A DNA stretch of 64,000 bases from Cyanodermella asteris (taxonomy: Eukaryota > Ascomycota > Lecanoromycetes > Ostropales > Stictidaceae), in the NCBI GenBank assembly GCA_900618795.1, contig UYJD01000001.1, positions 859,152-923,151 of the forward strand, given 5' to 3'. A model generated the notes under the pieces. That model searched no databases, was not told the origin of the DNA, and worked only from the letters and a program-made list of their open reading frames with translations. Both the position numbers and the translations under genes were made by a program. Each line of letters starts with the position of its first letter. Position 1 is the stretch's first letter. Positions 32,996-45,602 of the stretch are shown here, in pieces.

Positions 32996-34617
32996 ATGGC
33001 ACCCCAGCTCGACGGCTACTACAAGAAGTGCGTTCAACGTTCAAGGCCGGGAAACCGTAATGCCTCACGCGACTAATGCCATTACAGAGTCGACCAGCTA
33101 TCCGAGTCGTTCATTGAGCGTGAGATTCAGCACGAAGAGCAAGATACACGGAAACCTTTGCTGATTGCCAGCCAGGCCTACGACAGGCAGTCGCCATTCC
33201 CTCAATCTCCGCCGAAGATGAACGTCGACCAGATGTCGTCCGAGTACGTTGCACCTTCACAGGATCAGAAAAAAGTAGCCGGGGACAATAAGGATTGACA
33301 GTTGCATCATAGATGGGCGAGTTCCTCGTCGCAGAACTCAAGAAATTGGGCGCCCACGTCGAGGCACGACCGCTAGGGAAGCAGCCACACAAGGAACATC
33401 TCGACCTCCCGCCAGTTGTAGTCGCCCGATACGGAAATGATGCGAACAAGCGAACGATCCTGGTCTATGGCCACTACGATGTACAGCCGGCCAGCAAGGA
33501 GGACGGTTGGGCTACGGAGCCATTTGAGTTGAGCATCGACGAGAAGGGTCGCATGTACGGTCGCGGCAGCACAGATGACAAGGGCCCCGTTCTCGGCTGG
33601 TTGAATGCTATCCAAGCACATCAGGAGGCCGGAATTGACTTCCCGGTCAACCTGTTGATGTGCTTTGAGGGTATGGAGGAGTACGGCAGCGAAGGTCTCG
33701 ACGAGTTCATTCAGAAGGAGGCGAAGAAGGGGGGATTCTTCGAAAGTGCCGAGGCCGTCTGTATTTCGGATAATTACTGGCTTGGAACGGAGAAGCCTTG
33801 CTTGACCTACGGTCTGCGAGGCTGCAACTACTACAGCTTCACAGTCAGCGGCCCCGGCCAGGATCTGCACTCTGGTGTCTTTGGCGGTTCCGCTCAGGAG
33901 CCAATGGTCGATCTGGTCCGTCTGTTGGGAACCTTGGTCGATGGAAGCGGTAACATCCAGATTCCGGGTATCATGGACATGGTTGCTCCGGTCACCGAGG
34001 AAGAGAAGGGTCTGTACACGGGCATCGCGTACACCATGGACAACCTCTACGAATCATTGGGCAGCAAGACTTCGATCTTCGACGAAAAGGAGAAGACCCT
34101 CATGGCCCGCTGGCGCATGCCATCTCTCAGCATCCACGGTGTTGAAGGTGCCTTCAGCGGCGGAGGAGCAAAGACCGTCATTCCTGCCAAGGTCATTGGA
34201 AAGTTTTCGATCCGCACAGTGCCGAACATGGAGAGCGACAAGGTCGACGCTCTGGTCAAGAAGTTCGTCGACGAGCAATTCGCCAAGCTTGGAAGCAAGA
34301 ACACGGGCACATTCGAGGTTGTGCACACCGGACCCTGGTGGGTGGCCGACCCCAGGCACTGGAACTTCACGGCGGCCGCAAAGGCCGTCGAGAGCGTTTT
34401 CCACGTGAAGCCAGATTTGACTAGGGAAGGTGGCAGTATTCCGGTCACACTAAGCTTCGAGCAGGCGACCGGCAAAAACTGCCTGTTACTACCGATGGGT
34501 AGCTCGACGGATGCTGCGCATTCGATCAATGAGAAGCTTGACAAGAGGAACTACATTGAGGGGACGAAGTTGTTGGGCGCATACTTGCATTACGTGGCCG
34601 AGGAGCCGATCTCATAA
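32996..34617 (+). CDS. DUG1: Cys-Gly metallodipeptidase Dug1 (M20 family), four exons
   Basis: The enzyme hydrolyses Cys-Gly and other dipeptides in the cytosol and works in glutathione degradation. Exons are 32,996-33,027, 33,088-33,119, 33,176-33,243 and 33,313-34,617. Introns are 60, 56 and 69 bases. Each junction keeps the frame and yields the family N-terminus (VDQLSESFIERLRQAVAIPS, then ISAEDERRPDVVR), giving 478 residues against 481 in yeast Dug1. M20 metal and catalytic residues are visible: His98 and Asp100 (YGHYDVQPA), Asp132 (GSTDDKGP), Glu166-Glu167 (GMEEYGSEG), Asp197 (SDNYW) and a C-terminal His (STDAAHSINEK). The large last exon alone starts with an in-frame ATG at 33,313, which could mislead annotation into losing 44 residues. 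Confidence 0.95.
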
Positions 34618-35038
34618 AGCCGTCCAAGACAGATTTAGCATGAGCAATTGGCAGGCTTTCATTTCAAATCACGCATAAGACAAGCAACAGGCGTTGCGAT
34701 GATGCGTCAAAGTGTGTGTTTAATTACCCAGTTGAAAACACATTCAGATGCCTAGTAGCGAAATGCTCTCTCGGGCCCTCAATCAAATTATCTTGCCATG
34801 TGTTTGTTTGTGTTACCACAGAATACGTGGTCGGCGCCTGGGTTGGAATTCAAGCACTCGGTCAGCTAACAATTTCGGAGCACTCCTCTATTTGAACCTG
34901 TGCTTGCTCGCCGGTTTGGCTCATGGATGCGGTGATGTGAATTCATGTTGCGGGTATATATACTTCAGCTGTAGTGTTGCATTTATCGTGTTTGAATGTC
35001 CGCCGCCAGCGGCTGAGTTCTAAACGACGACCCAACAC
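34618..35038. other. Short convergent intergenic region
   Basis: About 0.4 kb between the 3' ends of DUG1 and the J-protein gene. Nothing recognisable beyond AT-richer 3' flanks. Confidence 0.6.
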
Positions 35039-36040
35039 TCATCGCTGCTCTTTCGACCGCGGCTCTTCCCCATCAGGCACAAAAAGCGTCCCCTCCCTCT
35101 CCTTCCCCACCGGCGCCATCTCCAACTCCTTCGCAACCGGTCCCCTCAGCCTCAAAAAGTTTCTCGTCCTCTCATCCCGATCGTCGAATCCCACGCTCTC
35201 GTCCCTCCTCCTCGTCAACTCCCTGCTATTCCTCGCGTGCCGCGCCTCGACCTGCTCCAACATGGTCCGACTCCGGTCCCCCGCCCGCTGCCCCTCCCAC
35301 GACGCCGCCACCCCGGCCGCAACGCAGATCAGGACCACGAACGTCGCGTTGCTCATGTATACCGGCCGCTGTTCGCCGTGCGTCCTCTCGTTGCGCGTCT
35401 GCCACGCTTCCCAATCCTCCCACGTCGCGTTCGAGCGCGGGTCGTTTGGCGACGCGTTATCCTGAAAGCCCGTCCAGGAGTTCTTCTCGTTCTTGCGGTC
35501 GTAGTGCTCACAGGCCGGTCTCGAGGGGCCGAATTCGGGGCGGCCGGACCAGCCGAGGCCGTGCGTGTCGTATAGCCTCCGCCGTCGGGGGTCAGAGAGG
35601 AGCTCGTTGGCGGCAATGACCATGCGGTACCGCTGCAGCTTTGCGGCGGGAGAGAGTTCGGAGGACGATGACGGGGTGGTGTTGTGTTGTGTGCGGTCTG
35701 GATGGTAGAGCTTCACGAGCGAGTAGAAGCGCTTCTTGGAATAGGCGTCACCGGGTGACATTTTGAAGATTTGATAGGGGCTGGGAATCTCGTAGGGGTT
35801 GTTGGGGTTCGTGGTCGGCCATGAAAGGTCCTCTTCGGGCGGGTGGCGGGACGTTTCGAGGGAGGAGCTCGAGCGCTCGGTTGCGTATGCTCGGCGGCAT
35901 TGTGAAGAAGGCTGGAGGGGCGGCAAAGGCGAGGGTGTGGCTGTAGGTTTCGAGAAGCTCGTCTGCGAAGAGAAAGGTTTGATGATGCTGAAGACGGGTT
36001 GGCCACCGCAGGGGGTGAGCCTGCGGGATGCCCGCTGCAT
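35039..36040 (-). CDS. J-domain (Hsp40) protein, probably mitochondrial, Jid1-like
   Basis: This 333-residue protein starts at ATG 36,040; the frame continues 18 codons upstream but only to a TTG, so that ATG is preferred. The N-terminus is basic and hydroxylated without acidic residues up to about 54 (MQRASRRLTPCGGQPVFSII ... QCRRAYATE), as in mitochondrial presequences. A J-domain covers about 82-161 (NPYEIPSPYQIF ... LLSDPRRRRLYDTHG) with the essential His-Pro-Asp at 113-115, so it should stimulate an Hsp70. A single membrane segment lies at about 231-247 (NATFVVLICVAAGVAAS), followed by a basic, charged C-terminus. The J-domain plus one membrane span in a mitochondrial-looking protein resembles yeast Jid1. 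Orthology is inferred from architecture only. Confidence 0.88.
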   Translation of the reverse strand: MQRASRRLTPCGGQPVFSIIKPFSSQTSFSKPTATPSPLPPLQPSSQCRRAYATERSSSSLETSRHPPEEDLSWPTTNPNNPYEIPSPYQIFKMSPGDAYSKKRFYSLVKLYHPDRTQHNTTPSSSSELSPAAKLQRYRMVIAANELLSDPRRRRLYDTHGLGWSGRPEFGPSRPACEHYDRKNEKNSWTGFQDNASPNDPRSNATWEDWEAWQTRNERTHGEQRPVYMSNATFVVLICVAAGVAASWEGQRAGDRSRTMLEQVEARHARNSRELTRRRDESVGFDDRDERTRNFLRLRGPVAKELEMAPVGKEREGTLFVPDGEEPRSKEQR

Positions 36041-37475
36041 TGTGACCTGTGATGTCGTAGCGTGCACGCGGAAGCGCTGCTGAGCAAGACTCAAGATATG
36101 ATGAGCGCGGGCAGGACAGCTAACGATACGAGATATCAGTCCTTACAGCAGGTAAAGGCATTTAAAGACCGTTAGAATCGAGATGTGGAACAGTCACGAG
36201 AGCCGCGGACCCTCGCGGGATCAACGATGATGCGTTTATCTGACTCGACTGAAACCTTAATCTCTGGAGCCAAACCTAATATATCATCTCCGACTCTTCG
36301 ACCTACCGATTGACCTAGAAATTACTGCCTTGCTCGACATCGGCGCGGCGAATCAAGCATCTGCTCGGTATTTTCTGCAATTGTGGAATCGTGCCGACAG
36401 CTCCGTATGGGCCTTCGATCCATGCGATGGCGCGCATCTGCGCGCATTGAAGCTCTCTATTGCGGCGCTTTGCGTTGTTTTGCGGCCTTTACGTTTGCGA
36501 TGGGTTCACCAAAATCATCGACGCATATACTCGCGATGAGAGGCTTTCGTCAAAGTCTAGACGAGATGCGATTTTGCTCAACTGATATCTCTCATGTCCA
36601 ACAGTGTTTTGCCTAGCCTATGATGGCCAAGGAACCAGGTCTCAATTCACGCGCAATGCTCGAATGTGCTCGCTTTGATGAAGATCATTTGCGGTCTGAC
36701 CTTTGAGCAAGTTTACGGCCAAGACAGCTTGCATTCGGCTCTCAACACAAGATGTGCGTTAATCTAATTCATCTGACCTCGATTGACCGCAGCCGGATCA
36801 GATATCCTGACAAAATACCCCACCATCACTGCCTATACAGGTACGAGCAGACACCCAACGCATGTGCCAAACGTCTGAGCCGGACTCTGTTGCAACTCAT
36901 AGCTATGTTCCGACCAGAACATTGCACAGGACGCAATCATCTCACCAAAACCCATGCCACGCACAATGAACGGAGCGCGAGTTCAGTGCTCAAATGGACA
37001 CTTCGCAGAACCGTATAAACCGAGTCTGGCTTGGAGTCAGCCCCAACTTAGGACGTCTCCGCCGCTTCGCGAGCATAAAATCTTCTAGGCAAGAGGACTA
37101 CTTTCAGATTGGCTGGCAGATTTGCCTTGCCTCCATGGTTCAACAAGCTACCTCTGCACCTTCCGCTCATTGCGCCAGCACAAAGACTACTGCAATCGCC
37201 ACAACAGAGCCTGCTCTTCAAATCATAGATGTATAGATTACAAGCTCAAAATAAGACGCTACAGGCGGATCCGTCCAACCTGCATGCCGTCGCACAAGGG
37301 ACTATTGCCGACATTACGCACGCAACAGCCTGTATATTCCCTGTCCCTGTTCACCATAAAAGTTGGGGTTTCAAGCATTCTTCTCGTCTTGAGCGCGTTG
37401 CTGGCAGCAAAAAACGTAATCGAGAAGCTTCTGCATAAAACTCCTCTCGTGAGCCGTCCCATCAGTACCACTACA
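36041..37475. other. Intergenic: promoter of the J-protein gene
   Basis: About 1.4 kb. The short frames look random and no conserved gene is seen. The right end abuts the possible tail exon of the aspartic protease. Confidence 0.55.
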
Positions 37476-37767
37476 TCACAAAGTCAAGGTTAGTAACGGA
37501 CCTTCATCATCATCACCATCTTCCCAAGGACAGGTACAATGGTGGTGATGGGAAGGTTCTGACCTAGGCCTGTGATGATGGTGATGCTTGGGTCTATGTG
37601 CATGTTGGGGTTTGTCGCCCCCATTTCCGCTGTCTCCTCTGTTGCCGCCTGTCATAATTGTCAGCCAAAAACAGCTCAAGACAATGCCTCAGACGGCTTA
37701 AGAAGCTGGAATTACCTGATGGATCGCCGTTGCCACCCGAACCTCCATTTCCCCCGTCACCACCACT
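37476..37767 (-). other. Possible spliced C-terminal extension of the aspartic protease beyond its TAG stop
   Basis: Directly after the TAG (37,770-37,768) the same frame stays open for 17 codons of Gly/Asn/Ser (SGGDGGNGGSGGNGDPS) to a GTAATT donor at 37,715. A 67-base intron with a GCTGAC branch and GACAG acceptor ends at 37,649. The frame resumes for about 57 codons: GNRGDSGNGGD, then a His-rich part (KHHHHHRPRSEPSHHHHCTC), then an acidic end, closing with TGA at 37,478-37,476. Composition, frame and splice signals agree across the intron, which is hard to get by chance. It may be reached by stop readthrough or by an intron that removes the TAG, or it may be a former exon lost to a nonsense change. 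Confidence 0.45.
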
Positions 37768-39171
37768 CTACTGGCCAGATGACGGGCTCTTGAGGGTGTC
37801 ACCAGTGGGGTCTGGACGCTGAACAGCACCAAATCTGGTGTTGGACTGGTCAAAGATTGCATAGATACCCTTCAGGAAGGTGTCACCGAGAATGTCGAAG
37901 TCCATGCTGCCTCGGCTCTGGATGCCGCCGTACCAGGTGCCGTTTCCAGCATCAGCGAAGAGGAGAGCCTCCTTGGGAACAGCAAACTGCTTGTCTCCGA
38001 CGGCGAAAGTGACAATCGGCAGTTGCGCCGGGGTGACGGTGGAAGGAATAACGTAGCCCTGGTTCGTGCTGTCATAAGTAGCGCCGGGAATTGCATCGTA
38101 GATAGCTTGGCAGGTGTCGTCGTCGATCAGGGCCAGTGTGGTACCGGTGTCAGCGATGGCGGTGTTTCCACTGCGGTTGACAGTCTTTCCGTTGACAGTG
38201 GCAGAGGTGCTCTGGAACTGCCAGAAACCTTGCGAATTGTCGACGTCGACGTAGAAGATGTCGCTTTCAGCAACGTTGGACGCAGAAAGCACATCCGGAT
38301 CGATGCTACCGAAGGTGTAGAAGCTCTCCCCTTCAGCGTTGGCCGCGTCGTCGGTAGAGCTCCGCTCACGCCAGGCACCAAGGTGAGCGGTGAACAACCC
38401 GTTCGTGATCAGCTTCTGGGAAATCATGTTCTCCACTGGCGTGGCAGCCTGCGTGGGGGTGACAGTATTGATAGCGGGCCAGGCCAGGCCAAGTAGACCA
38501 TCACCTTCGCCCTGCGCAAACTCATCAGACAGGTTGTTGGCAAGCTCAATGACCTGGTTCTTGATGGCGATGCCGCCGACTGTCACGGTGTCAGTGCCTG
38601 TAGTTCCGGAGGCGCTGGAACCGTCGCCGTATGAGATCTTCCAGGTGTTGGAAGACTTCTTGTAGGTGCTGGACTTGGAGGAGTCATAGAAAACGTGGTT
38701 CGTGCCGGCCGTTTTGCGAGTGGCTGCCGGTAGCTCGGTGGAGAATATCTACGAACGTCAGCTACTATCGTGCCTATGCTGCCATGTAATCCTTACCCAA
38801 AGATCTGATGAGCCGGTATCGAAGTCGAGCTTGAATGTCTGACCAGGAGTACCAATGGTGACAGGCGACAGATACTCGGCATCATTCTGGATGTCTTCCG
38901 AAGTCACCTCGCCAGTCTGGCCATCGGCGGCCTTCTTGGCGAGGATCCTTTGCTTGGGTGCATCGGGAGCCTGTTTTGTCTTTTTGAAACGAGAAAAGAG
39001 TAAGTAAAGTCTGCTCCTTTTCTTGGAAGTGGGAGCAAATTCACGAACGAAGAAGGGCCCCTCCTTGGTGGGCTGGAACTTGTACTTGTTCAGGGCAAAA
39101 GCATAAGACTTGATGCCACTGCGCTTGTACTTTGGGTTCGGAACACGGGCGACTCTTGTAACGGAAGCCAT
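37768..39171 (-). CDS. Pepsin-like aspartic protease (A1 family), two exons, no obvious signal peptide
   Basis: Exon 1 is 39,171-38,797 and exon 2 is 38,748-37,768; the 48-base intron has a GTAAGG donor and GTAG acceptor and is phase 0. The product is 451 residues. Both catalytic aspartates are present: [10 protein letters not shown] in exon 1 next to the splice site and [12 protein letters not shown] in exon 2; the flap YGDGSSASG is also seen. The ending [24 protein letters not shown] is typical of A1 proteases. The propeptide-like region (residues 1 to about 95) has the motif [12 protein letters not shown] and a very basic segment ([19 protein letters not shown]), but starts [17 protein letters not shown], which is not a signal peptide. 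The frame extends to 39,207 only via TTG. Secretion would need an unrecognised 5' exon or an unconventional route. An optional in-frame 78-base intron could remove the basic segment; I cannot decide. Confidence 0.9.
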
Positions 39172-41492
39172 GGTGCTCGACTCGATAGGAGGGACCTGAA
39201 GAGTCAAGAGCAGCTAGGATCGGTTCGAGTAGTTTTAAAGTAGGATAAGAATCAAGTTTGGGGCTATAGGGTCGTGTGATGTCGAGCTTGGGAAGGAGAC
39301 TAGAGAAGGTACAGTGGCAGACGAGAAGAGCAGATGACAGCTCTTATAGCGTGACAGAGTCAGGAGACGAGATGGGCAACAAGAAGCCAGGCACAAACGG
39401 CATCTCGATTGCAGCTTGCGACTCATCGCGGCGGCTACAGAACAGGTAGCAGCGCCCAAACATGACACGAAGCAGGTCGACTCGAAACAATCAAGTTTCA
39501 AGGTTGACATCAGACTGTGGGTTGAAAGAGAGTCGCGCCTTCCCGTCGTCATACTTGCCGGGCCTGGGGAAGAAGGAAGGAAGCTGCGACCCGCAAGGTG
39601 GTCTACTCCAGCTGCTCCATTGGTCTTGAGCAATCTCAGACCTGTTGCTTGCGTCCACCAGCTTGTCACGTTCATCGAAATCGCCGGCCTGTCGCGCCAT
39701 CATTGGTTCGAGTGCAGCTTCAAACGGCGAACGGCGCGTCCATATCGTTTGCTATCGCCGAAGGATTTATCTCAAGGGAGGAGCCGCCAACGCCACGGAC
39801 ACATCAGCACTGGCAATGTGGAGCTTAGAAAGGAAGAGATAAAGAGAAGACAGGCAGCATGACCAGATGGCATCACAACGATCGACAGTGCCAGCTCATG
39901 GTTGAGCCTGACAGCTGCTACTAATGCACGGGATGGTGTCGACAGCAGCCCTTCGAACAAGCTTTGGCACAACATGGCTTCGCCAAGATCCTGCGGGCAT
40001 CGTGTTATGACGACACTCCTTCAGTCTCATCCTGCTCTTATCTGTCCAGCAAGGGGAAAGCTGTGCTGTTGCTGCGTCTTTGTGGTGTACGGTATCACGC
40101 TTCCACGTCGTTGCAGCGCAAGACGGCAGTGCGACCGGCATCTCTGATTCTCGGACATTGACTATCCGTCGCCAACGTGACCAATCATGCCGGCTTGCCA
40201 GGGTCAGCAGCCCAATCTGTGCATCGTCACACTCAGCACTTAAAACGGTGATCCAGGTATTAACTAAGTTGCCGTCTGCCACGAAGCTGCTGGTTCCGCC
40301 TCAGAGCTCCTGACGTGCCGTTCCTTTGTCCTGCTAGATGTTCCGTGACCAGTTCTGTCCCCGCATGACCACACACTAAACGATAAGTTCCCGACCTTGA
40401 TTCGGTGCTGCTGTGCCTAACAACACCGAAGGCACAGTGGAAATTGTCTCATCGACCCTCGAGCCAGATGCCTTACAGAGCAATGTCGGCGGCGGCGCCA
40501 GCTTTTCCGCAATCTTTCAAGCGGCAGTATGGCCTTCCAGGCGTTCATGCGGATGTTCGTGGGCTGCGGAAGCAGCAAAGGACTTGCGTTTTGCCTTCGC
40601 AAATAGGTTTGGTATTGCAAACGAGCACACTTTATCTGGCAGTCGGTGGTTTGGAGCACGAAAGCAAAAGCAATGTAGTCGTCGAGACATGAAAAAGCCC
40701 GACTCACCTGTCTGGATCCGCGCCATGGTGAACAGATACTGCTTACATGCACACAATTGATCATGCAATAAAGTCTTGGTGTTCTGTGTCGTTAACGCCG
40801 ATCTACGAGCGAAGCACAGCTTTACGGGCCGTCCCACTTCCAAGCATCCCTCGAGAAGATTGAGTGCACGAGCACGCTCAGCGAATGCGTCTCATATCTA
40901 AAGAGGCATTCCCAATGGGCGGGCTTGCACAGTCATTTGTGGCTTGAATCGGCCCCTCATCATATCGGCAATCAGTACGGAGTGAGCATGGGCGAAATGT
41001 ATCCCAGTTTTTGCAAGTCAGCAATGTATGAGATCGAGAAGGCAGGTTGTAAGGCTGACAACTTCTCACCCTTCGTGACCGACAACCATACGCCAGCCGA
41101 GCGCTCTGATATGTTGCTGATACTTGCCAATCGGGGCTTTAGTCGTCCATATTTCGGGCTCTAGCCTTTCTCACATGTACCTATCATCACGGCCACAGGC
41201 CTATGATTTGCCAATCTGTCCGTAGATGGCAAGCAAAAGATAGATTTGATGGCTGCGCAAGTCCTCCAGGCGGTTCTGCAGGTGTATGCCGCAGTACGCG
41301 CCATGCATGCGGCCAGGTCGGAAGGAGCGGAATGCGCCGGGCTTGAGAGACCAACGTGTAAGACACGGCCTAACCGCACGGCGAGAGAGAGAGAGTTGCT
41401 GGGCCGTGAAGCTGCAGGCGGAGGGAATTGCTCAGCTGGCTGCTCGCTCCTGATATCTCCAGGCAAGCTGCCTGTCCGGTGGTGCCGTCCTT

Positions 41493-41502
41493 GGGGGGGG
41501 GG
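41493..41502. repeat. Homopolymer run of ten G
   Basis: An uninterrupted G10 tract in the 9.4 kb intergenic region, preceded by a GA repeat at about 41,387-41,396. A simple sequence with possible length uncertainty. Confidence 0.9.
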
Positions 41503-44500
41503 TAAGGGCACCATTTCACGCGACCACTTGCCGAAGGATACTCAGTTATCCTAAGGTATGCCAAAGCAGGTCTCGGCGGTGTCGACATGGACATGGCTAG
41601 ACTGGCCTTAGACCGGCTTGAAGGTGGTCGCGGTACAGGCTGAGACATGAAGGCCGGCGGAGCGACAACAATCGGGAGGACCGTTGGAAGTGATGTCCTC
41701 TGGTACATGATTATGGTCATGTGCTGCTCAATATCCGGGATAGGCTGTGAGGTCGGTGGTGAATGCACCTACTGCTGGAGCACAAGGTTGCGAGCTGAAG
41801 TCCTGCAACTCTGAAGTTCGCAGTATTATTGATTCCTGAAATCTCGTAACACGGGATTATGGAAACGGTCAGCCGCGAAGCCTGAAAGGATGTCTGGGTG
41901 GAGTCCAAAGCCAAGAAGCTGTCCTTACCAATGGATTCACGTATTCGCGTACAAGTATCATATTCATGGCGTTCCATGGCCGGGCCCTCGAGCTCCGCAG
42001 CATTGTACGTACCTGCCCGTGTCAGAGCGACACTTTCGTTCGTTACACAAGCCCTCTTGCACCGGTGCCGGTAAGACTGGTGTACCGATGCTGTCAGCTG
42101 GCGCATAATAAAGTATGAACGATATCTGGGAGCACTCCCTTTGACAACACTCGCCATGTTTTGATCCGTCTCGTTGAGAGGAAATACGAGTCCGACAATG
42201 GCAAGCGAGTTCCAATCAGACGCCATTGATCGGCATCAAGTCCAATGTCAATGCAGCATTCATGCAGTGCCGGTAACGCTTCCACATATATTGACCGGGT
42301 GATCATCGAATCCAAGACACCCTCAAGCTTTGCCCGAGGCCGCCGCACAAACTTTGCTCTAATGCCAGTTGTCCTGTATTCTACGTCCACCTGCACGAGT
42401 CTCGCCCGCTGACTGCGGATGAGTTCGCGGTTTGGTGAGGCTGGGGAAGCAGATCTGCATCGAGCTGGTGCCATTGCACAATGATCGGCTGTGGAATCGG
42501 GAGTCGCGTTTTCAGCTGACGAGGCTGCGACAAAGGCTTGCCAACCCATTCGAGGTCTCTTATGTACGGACGTATGGAGGCCCTGTCAACATGGTGGGCG
42601 AATTCTGGTCATAATCTCCTCGGTGCTGCTCAGACACATGGTATCACAAGATGAAACGTAAAGCCCGCGGTTCAGCTTTTTGACGGAACAGATTTGGCGC
42701 CTTGGACGCAATTCAGAGTTCAAGGTAGCCTTGGTGATAGCATTACGCATCCGGCGTAGTCAGAATCTTCCAACGCAAGCAGACGTGTGCTTGGCGACCG
42801 AGACTCGAGACGTAGGATGGCGCAACAATTGTCTTTGCGAAACCGTCCTTAGAGCATAAACCCTGTAAGCGAAGTTCTTGGCCTCATGCGAAAATCGAGC
42901 ATGCTACCACAAAGCATGGCATCGTTGCTCTGAAGAGCTGTCATTGATCGACTGCAGACGCACCTTCTGGTGTTGCCGAATGGCACCAACTCTGGGAACA
43001 CTCGATGGCATGGATCGGAACGATGCCTGTCTAGCTTTCCCGTTTGCCTGCTAATAAAAGCTGCATGAACGAAGCTAGAAAAGGCTAGTAAGGAATGACT
43101 TTTCAACAGGGTTGGTAACTTAGATAACGTCGCACCCTATCGACTTGCTGCCCTGCATGGTAAAATTTCTGAATGTGCAACGTCGTGGTTGATCAGATGA
43201 TGGATCGTACCATAGTCGGGGACAGAAAGTGCGGGGCCTCGAATGGGCACCACTGAACTGCCATCTCATGCGCAACGCACAACCGCCTGAATGCAAGCAT
43301 GCTGATGGACATGAGTCTGCAGCCGTGACGGTAGGAAAGCTCAGGTCGACTCGAAAGCGTAAGCCAACGCCTGCAGGTACGCTTACAATCTCACGATGGG
43401 CAGACAACCCTGTCGGCTGATGCCAGCGAAAGTAACTCCGTTCCGAGCCGTTCGCAGGAAGCGGCTTCTCAGCTGGTTCCATTATTGCAATTACCCGCTG
43501 TAGGGTTGCATGATTGGCAGGGAAGCTGCCGACGTCAGGCGGAGAGAACGTGGGCGATCTCGAAATCAACGTTCAATGCGGTCAACGGGCCGAAAAGAAG
43601 ATGTTGTGGACGCGGGCCGGGATGTCCGTCCCACGGGAGTTTATTTCTGCCAGGAGCAAGGGGACGACCGATCAAGTGGGCAGCTTACCGGGAAACGGAC
43701 GTCGAAGGGCAGTGAACGACGTAGCAGGAGACTAAAGTGGCAAGTCGGAAGCAGCCAGCTGGGTTGTGTTTGCAGAGGGTTTGGGCATGTTGCATGAAGC
43801 GTTAGCGGCGAGCGTAGCAGGTCGCTTTCGCAGGGTGCAATCAGCCCGTGGGAGTTGCACTTGCAACCTCCGTTCCAGGACTCGGAGCAAGCATGCTGTG
43901 GAGCGTGGTGCGCGTAGCCAAGAGATAACGGCAAGCTTGCAGCGTCAGCCTCTATCCTGCACGGTGGTTGGTATTGTACGTACCTACTAGGCACTAGACA
44001 CCGCAGGCAGGTTTGGTGGTGAAAAGGGGCGTGAGGATCCGCCTGTGCGGCAAACGTCTCCACCACGCGTGGCGAGGATCAGGCCAGCCCGGCAAAGCAG
44101 TCAGACAGTACGACGCTGTGCAGCAAATCAGGACACAGTCACGCCAAGAAGATGGTGTGCAGCAGCAAAGGAGCGCTCTTCGAGTCGACCCGTACGAGTG
44201 TCCGTCGGAAGGATAAACGGGAGAATTACTGTCAGGCCGCCGAGGCTGGCCGGACGCTGCGGACAGTCGCTTGATATACGAGAGTGCAAAAGAACTAGTC
44301 TCGTGCTTTTCGCCATCCCTGTCGCGCTCTCAGACTTATGTCAGCGGGGTTACGAGAAGGGCAGGGCACGGCGCGAGGGATTGTCAGGATGATTAGTGTT
44401 GTTCGGCAGCCTCGCATGCCTCGCGTGCTGGGCCAGTAGTGTGCTTAGAGGCTGACAGGCATCGGCGGCCGGGTTGATGGGCAGCGTCGTTACAGCGAAG

Positions 44501-45565
44501 CTTAGCTGTTTTAGCGGCATGCTCTGGAGCCAAGCCCGAGACGACCCTGTAGACGGCAGATAGCCCGTAAGCTGCCATCAGCACGCACAGTCAGTCACAA
44601 TGTCCGTCCTTCTCGAAGCCCGGTATGCATTGAGGCATCCGTGCGAATGCGACGCCAGCTGTGCTGTCCTGACAGAGGAGCAATGAGCAAAAGCTCTTCG
44701 AATCGGACGTGGTTCAAGCTGCAAACATCGGCGTTTCAGTACGATGCAAATCACCAACACTACCGTGTCCCTGCAGTCCTGAGGCGTAGTATGCGTCAAC
44801 AATGGCTGGACATGTGTTGCAAACAGTCAGACAGGACATGGCAAATGCGACAACAGTCTCGAGCTGAGCGGCGGGCGAGGCGGCTAGCTAGCTGCAGGAG
44901 CAAAGTAAGCAATGCAATTGAATGTATAGCAGAGGAAACGGTAAAATGTCGGCAAAATGTGGTTCGGTAATGAGTCCTTCAAGGCTGCCGTTCGCTGAAG
45001 GGCGTACATACATACCTACCTACCTAGACAGTCCTGAAGACAGGTCTGGTCCCTGAAGCGCACAGTTGCCAAGACGCATTAGAAGTCCTGAGCCTGTGGG
45101 ATGCTTCTTGCTACCGCTGGTCCGTCAGCACGGCTCCCATCAAACAATGCCAATATCAAGCATACTGTGCAGTAGATGCCCCGTATCAGACAAAGCTTGG
45201 CCCAAGCCCCCGAGGCGTAGGCGTAGACGTGTCGCGGAGAGCCGGTGGTTGAGAACAAGCCCCCAGCGAGTGGAAACACAATTGCAAGATCATCTTCACC
45301 TGGCTGTTTACGCGTGGGACGTGAACGGCAGCTTCCCGCGAAGGCGTTGTAAGCATAATCGAAACCTTGATGGCGAGTGCTGAGACCGCGGTTGAGTTCT
45401 GGCCGCAACCGCTGCGAGGCCACAATCCGAGTCTCTTGATTCGTCGTGTGGCGCCTGGCAGCCCGCACTGACCTCGCTGGGGCAAAAGCTTGGCGGGGCG
45501 CCTCTGTCAGGATGTGGCGCACACTCTAGAAAGCAGCTGCCAACTTTATCCTCTCAACTCCCTCT

Positions 45566-45602
45566 CACACACACACACACACACACACTCTCTCTCTCTC
45601 TG
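45566..45602. repeat. CA then CT dinucleotide microsatellite
   Basis: A run of about 11 CA units (45,566-45,588) passes directly into about 7 CT units. A simple-sequence repeat, likely to vary in length between strains. Confidence 0.95.

Noticed and set aside
33313-34617. DUG1 as a single-exon gene starting at 33,313
   Set aside because: The conserved first 44 residues are encoded by three upstream exons with good splice sites, and the total then equals the family length.
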